Part shown: positions 60,229 to 64,000 of the stretch, one piece after another | How positions within the stretch are numbered: position 1 is the first letter of the stretch | Layout of the letters: every line of letters begins with the position of its first letter | Source of the DNA: Candidatus Gastranaerophilales bacterium | Lineage (GTDB): Bacteria > Cyanobacteriota > Vampirovibrionia > Gastranaerophilales > Gastranaerophilaceae | Reading direction: 5' to 3' | Length of the DNA stretch: 64,000 nucleotides | Assembly (NCBI GenBank): GCA_944325185.1 | Contig: CALUZA010000027.1 | Span: 1-64,000, forward strand | Made by a program: the position numbers and the translations under genes | Notes under the pieces: model-generated | The model's database searches: none | Told to the model about the DNA's origin: nothing | The model's input: only the letters and a program-made list of their open reading frames with translations

Positions 60229-61819
60229 CCGAGTCCTCTTTGTTTTGTGCTTGCAATTTTCTTTGTTGTCTGTAGCTGTATGTAGAGTAGAACAATATTC
60301 CGAGTATTACCCAAACAGGGAATAATACTCTTGAGGTTTTCAAAAATTGCATTGAATATGCCATTAGTCCGCCACAACATATAATCCCCATGAGTGGTAA
60401 ATATGGAGAAAAAGGAACCTTGAACGGTCTTTTTCTATCGGGATCTGTTTTTCTTAAAATAAGAACTGCTACACATACAATGATGAAGGAAGCAAATGTT
60501 CCAAAGTTACATAATTCTGCTGCTATTGATATATTTAAAAATAATGAACCCAAAATACATATTAAACCGACAATTATTGTTAGTATGTGCGGTGTTTTAA
60601 ATTTTGGATGTAGTGTTTGTAAGACTTTAGGCAAAAATCCATCTCTGCTCATTGCGTATAAAATTCTTGTGCCTGCTAACATTAGAACTAATAAGACTGA
60701 AGTTAATCCGGTAAGGGCACCTATAGAGATTAATCCGGCAACCCAATTTTGTCCAACCATTGCCATTGCGCTTGCAATTGGAGCTTGAACATCAATCTTG
60801 TCAATAGGTACAACTCCTGTCAAAACAAGTGCAACAAGTACATATACAATTGTGCAAACGCCAAGTGAGCCAATAATACCTATGGGAAGGTTTTTTTGCG
60901 GGTTTTTGGTTTCTTCTGCTGCAGTTGCTATCGCATCAAAGCCGATATAAGCAAAGAATATTATAAATGCACCCATAAATATACCGCTTAATCCGTTTGG
61001 AGCAAAAGGTGTCCAGTTTTCAGGTTTTATATAGAACATACCGGTCAATATAAACAAACCAACAACACCAAGTTTTATTGCAACCATTAAACCTGCCATT
61101 TTTGTTGACTCTTTCATACCTTTTATTAAGGTCATTATTATGTAAAGAGTGATGCAAATGCCAGGTATATTAACACAAATCGGTATTCCCATAAAGTGCG
61201 GAATCATGTTATCTGTGTTGTCGCCAAGCATATTTACAACTGTTGAATAGTCATGAATAAGGTAAACAGGAGGGTTTACAATGCAATCAGGAAGAAATCT
61301 TGAAAACCCTTTTATAAATTGCATAAAATATCCGCTCCAAGCGCTTACAACAGCTATATATCCGACTAAATATTCAAGCATTAATACCCAGCCTATAAGC
61401 CATGCCATAAATTCGCCCATTGTAGCATAAGTATACAAATAAGCGCTACCTGCGGCTGGAATCATTGAAGCAAACTCTGAATAGCATAGCGCACTAAAAA
61501 CACAAGCCAATGACGCTAAAATCATTGAAATTACAAGTCCGGGGCCTGCGCCAACCGATTCGGACGAGCCGGCAGCAGCAATACCAACGACCGTAAAAAT
61601 CCCGCTTCCTATAATTGCACCGACTCCAAGAACAATTAAATCAAAAGCGCCAAGTGATTTTTTAAGCCCTGTTGATTGTGCATCTTTAATCATTGAATCA
61701 GGATTTTTCAATGTTAAAAGATTTTTTACAAATTTTGAAATTGTGTTAATTTCACCCGTTTGTGTTGAATTAGCTATATCTAATTCGTTTTCCCCTGAAT
61801 TGTTAATGTTGTTGTTCAT
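60221..61819 (-). CDS. APC-family amino acid permease (copy 1)
   Basis: The 532-residue paralogue of the following gene has the same motifs (LGVGAIIGSGIFTVVGIAAAG, AGSAYLYTYATMGEF, FAYIGFDAIATAAEETKNPQ, GTRILYAMSRDGFLPKVL) and a 50-residue polar N-terminal extension (NNNINNSGENELDIANST). An agaggc site precedes the ATG. It sits between glyQ upstream (13-base gap) and the second permease downstream, so all four genes from the DAHP synthase on probably form one transcript. Confidence 0.92.
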   Translation of the reverse strand: MNNNINNSGENELDIANSTQTGEINTISKFVKNLLTLKNPDSMIKDAQSTGLKKSLGAFDLIVLGVGAIIGSGIFTVVGIAAAGSSESVGAGPGLVISMILASLACVFSALCYSEFASMIPAAGSAYLYTYATMGEFMAWLIGWVLMLEYLVGYIAVVSAWSGYFMQFIKGFSRFLPDCIVNPPVYLIHDYSTVVNMLGDNTDNMIPHFMGIPICVNIPGICITLYIIMTLIKGMKESTKMAGLMVAIKLGVVGLFILTGMFYIKPENWTPFAPNGLSGIFMGAFIIFFAYIGFDAIATAAEETKNPQKNLPIGIIGSLGVCTIVYVLVALVLTGVVPIDKIDVQAPIASAMAMVGQNWVAGLISIGALTGLTSVLLVLMLAGTRILYAMSRDGFLPKVLQTLHPKFKTPHILTIIVGLICILGSLFLNISIAAELCNFGTFASFIIVCVAVLILRKTDPDRKRPFKVPFSPYLPLMGIICCGGLMAYSMQFLKTSRVLFPVWVILGILFYSTYSYRQQRKLQAQNKEDSDV

Positions 61820-61832
61820 TTGCCTCTTTCTG

Positions 61833-62708
61833 CTATTTTTTAATTAAAGGAAAACCGAGGTTTTCTCTTTGTTTAACATATAATTCCGCAACTTTTGATG
61901 CAAGTGTGCGAACTCTTGCTATATAATTTACTCTTTCGTCTTTGCTAATGACTCCTCTTGCATCTAACAGGTTAAATGTGTGTGAGCATTTTAAAACCCA
62001 ATCGTATGCAGGAAGTACGATTCCTTTTTCCATACAGCTCATTGCTTCTTGCGAAGCTAAATCGAATAATTTAAAAAGTCTTTCGGGTGATGAATATTCA
62101 AAGTTGTATTTTGATTGTTCAATTTCATTTTGCAAATATATATCGCCATATTTTAGCGTATCATTCCATTTTATTTCAAATACGCTGTCTACATTTTGGA
62201 GATACATAGCTATTCTTTCAAGTCCGTATGTTATCTCAAGTACTACGGGTTTGACTTCTATCCCGCCAACTTGTTGAAAATATGTGAATTGTGTAATTTC
62301 CATACCATCAAGCCATACTTCCCAGCCTACGCCGGCTGCTCCAAGTGTTGGAGATTCCCAGTTATCTTCTACAAATCTGACATCATGTTTATTTAAATCA
62401 ATACCCATTGCTGTTAAAGAATTTAAATATAAGTCTTGAGCGTTATCGGGTGAAGGTTTTAGAATAACTTGATACTGAAAATAGTGACCAAGTCTGTTTG
62501 GATTTTCTCCGTATCTTGCGTCGGTCGGGCGCCTGCACGGTTCAACCATTGCACAATTGAAAGGTTCAGGCCCTAATGCTCTTAAAAAAGTTGCAGGGTT
62601 CATCGTGCTTGCACCTTTTTCGATGTCATAAGGCTGCTGTATTACGCAACCATTATCAGACCAGTATTTTGATAGATTTAATATTAATTCTTGAAATGTT
62701 AGTGCCAT
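61833..62708 (-). CDS. glyQ: Glycyl-tRNA synthetase alpha subunit
   Basis: The alpha subunit of the bacterial (alpha2 beta2) glycyl-tRNA synthetase, 291 residues, shows [69 protein letters not shown] and [15 protein letters not shown]. The beta subunit gene glyS, usually next to it, is absent here; a permease follows instead. A taggac site precedes the ATG. Confidence 0.98.
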   Translation of the reverse strand: MALTFQELILNLSKYWSDNGCVIQQPYDIEKGASTMNPATFLRALGPEPFNCAMVEPCRRPTDARYGENPNRLGHYFQYQVILKPSPDNAQDLYLNSLTAMGIDLNKHDVRFVEDNWESPTLGAAGVGWEVWLDGMEITQFTYFQQVGGIEVKPVVLEITYGLERIAMYLQNVDSVFEIKWNDTLKYGDIYLQNEIEQSKYNFEYSSPERLFKLFDLASQEAMSCMEKGIVLPAYDWVLKCSHTFNLLDARGVISKDERVNYIARVRTLASKVAELYVKQRENLGFPLIKK

Positions 62709-62716
62709 TTTGTGTC

Positions 62717-63754
62717 CTATTTACTGTTTTTGTTATCGTAGTCTATTCTTCCGATTAATTTATTTAAAGACCTTGCTGTTTCCTTAAATTGTTCTATATT
62801 GAGGCTTTGAGCTCCGTCACACATAGCGTTATCAGGGTCATGATGTACTTCAAACATCAAACCATGTGCTCCTGCAACAAGAGCAGCTTTTCCCATTGGT
62901 TCAATTAAGTATCTTTTGCCTGTGCCATGCGATGGATCAACAATTATCGGTAAATGAGAATATTTTCTTATAATTGGTACGGCAGCTATATCTAATACAT
63001 TTCTTGAGAATTGTGTATCAAAGCCCTTTACACCTCTTTCGCAAAGTATAACGTTTGGATTACCGTTTGATACTACATATTCTGCTGCAAGTAAAAATTC
63101 TTTTATGGTTGCTGCAGGGCCTCTTTTAATCATTACAGGTTTCTTGATTCTGCCAAGCGCTTTAAGTAATTTGAAATTTTGCATATTTCTTGCGCCTACT
63201 TGAAGAATATCTGCATATTTGCACAATAATGAAATATCCATCGTATCCATTACTTCGGTAACTACTAAAAGACCGGTTTTTTCTCTTGCTTGAGCTAAAT
63301 ATTGTAAACCTTTTTCTTCAAGACCCTGAAAATCATACGGGCTTGTTCTTGGTTTAAAAGCTCCCCCTCTAAGGAATTGACAACCCATTTCTTTTGCAGC
63401 AATTGCAACTTCGAGCAATCCTTCAAAATCTTTTTCAACTGTACATGGCCCAACCATTAAAACAGGTCTTTCCAGCCCACCTATTTTAACACCGTTCGAA
63501 AATTTAATTACGGTATCTTCGGGATGTGCTACTCTGGATACAAGCTTATATGGTTCTTGAATTTTTTTAACTTCACGAACTCCATCCAATGCAGCTATAT
63601 TTTCAGAATTTAAATCTTTTTTGTCGCCTATTACGGCAACAACATTTAAAAGTTCGCCGTTATTTACCTGTGCTTTTAATCCTCTATCCTCTACATATTT
63701 AACTACACGATTAAGCTGGTCAATTGTTGCATTGTGTTCCATTACAATAATCAT
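62717..63754 (-). CDS. aroF: 3-deoxy-7-phosphoheptulonate (DAHP) synthase
   Basis: This enzyme condenses PEP and erythrose-4-phosphate, the first step of the shikimate pathway. The 345-residue type I-beta form has an N-terminal ferredoxin-like regulatory domain (about 1-70, [21 protein letters not shown]) and the KDO8P-synthase-like barrel: [56 protein letters not shown] and [13 protein letters not shown]. The N-terminal domain in relatives gives feedback control by Tyr or Phe. glyQ follows after eight bases. aroE is at 11892. Confidence 0.97.
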   Translation of the reverse strand: MIIVMEHNATIDQLNRVVKYVEDRGLKAQVNNGELLNVVAVIGDKKDLNSENIAALDGVREVKKIQEPYKLVSRVAHPEDTVIKFSNGVKIGGLERPVLMVGPCTVEKDFEGLLEVAIAAKEMGCQFLRGGAFKPRTSPYDFQGLEEKGLQYLAQAREKTGLLVVTEVMDTMDISLLCKYADILQVGARNMQNFKLLKALGRIKKPVMIKRGPAATIKEFLLAAEYVVSNGNPNVILCERGVKGFDTQFSRNVLDIAAVPIIRKYSHLPIIVDPSHGTGKRYLIEPMGKAALVAGAHGLMFEVHHDPDNAMCDGAQSLNIEQFKETARSLNKLIGRIDYDNKNSK

Positions 63755-63866
63755 TTGCGGTTATTCTCCAATCTATGTTGTAAATGCTGCATTTACAATT
63801 CAATCACAAATATGGTTTTATGTATAGCAGTTATTAAGAAATGTTGTTTTATGTTATCATTTTTTT

Positions 63867-64000
63867 ATGAAGAATGTTGAAGTTGAAATTTATACAGATG
63901 GCGCTTGTTCTAATAATCCTGGGGTGGGCGGTTATGGTGCAATTTTATTTTATCAAGATTCAAATGGACAAGTGCATGAAAAAAAGTTGTCTAAAGGTTT
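63867..64000 (+). CDS. rnhA: Ribonuclease HI, 3' part outside the window
   Basis: The visible 44 residues contain [22 protein letters not shown], the first catalytic Asp and the hallmark loop of RNase HI, which removes RNA from RNA-DNA hybrids. The gene is cut by the window end. TATCAT ends seven bases before the ATG with no ribosome site, so a leaderless start is possible. It is divergent from the DAHP synthase gene. Confidence 0.93.
   Translation, partial: MKNVEVEIYTDGACSNNPGVGGYGAILFYQDSNGQVHEKKLSKG

Overview
The window is AT-rich DNA from a Gram-negative-type, flagellated, apparently anaerobic bacterium. My best guess is a gut-type member of the Vampirovibrionia (Melainabacteria, Gastranaerophilales), the non-photosynthetic sister group of Cyanobacteria. 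Supporting signs are several short prepilins with GFTLAE-type leaders, an atpD-atpC pair lying apart from the other ATP synthase genes as in Cyanobacteria, flagellar genes, class III (oxygen-sensitive) ribonucleotide reductase, a flavodiiron protein, a FixC/FixX electron-transfer pair, an MlaE-type lipid transporter and an OmpH/Skp-like periplasmic protein. The taxonomic call rests on family knowledge and gene order, not on a search.

Layout. 1-1.6 kb: tRNA-Thr, tRNA-Tyr and tuf. 1.6-4 kb (minus): DUF378 protein, two lineage-type proteins of unknown function, a GT2-GtrA glycosyltransferase. 4-7.1 kb: fixC, fixX, an internally duplicated unknown protein, a TPR protein. 7.1-8.5 kb: prepilin cassette 1 (prepilin plus a 45-residue membrane peptide) divergent from an XRE regulator. 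8.5-12.8 kb: dprA, topA, aroE. 12.9-16.4 kb: another prepilin, then nrdG and nrdD. 16.6-20.4 kb (minus): OmpH-like protein, nadE, DUF4127 protein. 20.4-21.7 kb: prepilin cassette 2 (prepilin plus a 46-residue peptide about 60 percent identical to the first one) divergent from a double AbrB-fold regulator. 21.8-28.9 kb: peptidoglycan and division cluster murF-mraY-murD-ftsW-murG-folC. 29-32.4 kb: unknown protein, a glycosyltransferase-like protein lacking the usual DxD, mlaE. 32.5-34.4 kb: atpD-atpC. 34.5-39.7 kb: fliJ-fliK-flgD-flgE. 39.7-41 kb: tRNA-Arg and two tandem paralogous membrane proteins. 41-44.2 kb: a DnaJ-like protein, queE, an Orn/Lys/Arg-type decarboxylase. 44.2-46.4 kb: a second XRE regulator divergent from a large prepilin-like protein carrying eukaryote-like cysteine-rich repeats. 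46.4-51.7 kb: flavodiiron protein, acyl-CoA ligase, bifunctional nuclease, DUF1858 protein, tRNA-Leu, HEAT-repeat protein. 51.7-57.3 kb (mostly minus): small secreted protein, pepA, trmFO, DivIC-like protein, asparaginase, a possible MshEN-like protein. 57.4-58.7 kb: flaG-fliS-fliT-like. 58.7-63.8 kb (minus): two tandem APC amino acid permeases, glyQ, DAHP synthase. The window ends in the start of rnhA.

The most interesting theme is the prepilin loci. Two nearly duplicated cassettes place the ribosome-binding site of a conserved small membrane peptide inside the last codons (KGD) of the prepilin. Three of the four prepilin-like genes lie back to back with a small DNA-binding protein, with short symmetric or repeated sequences in the gap. 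The fourth finding of note is a prepilin-like protein with ephrin-receptor/GCC2-GCC3-style cysteine repeats. A second theme is a recurring promoter layout in which a -10-like hexamer ends 6-8 bases before the start codon with no Shine-Dalgarno, suggesting frequent leaderless transcripts. I saw no CRISPR array, insertion sequence, prophage or rRNA gene.
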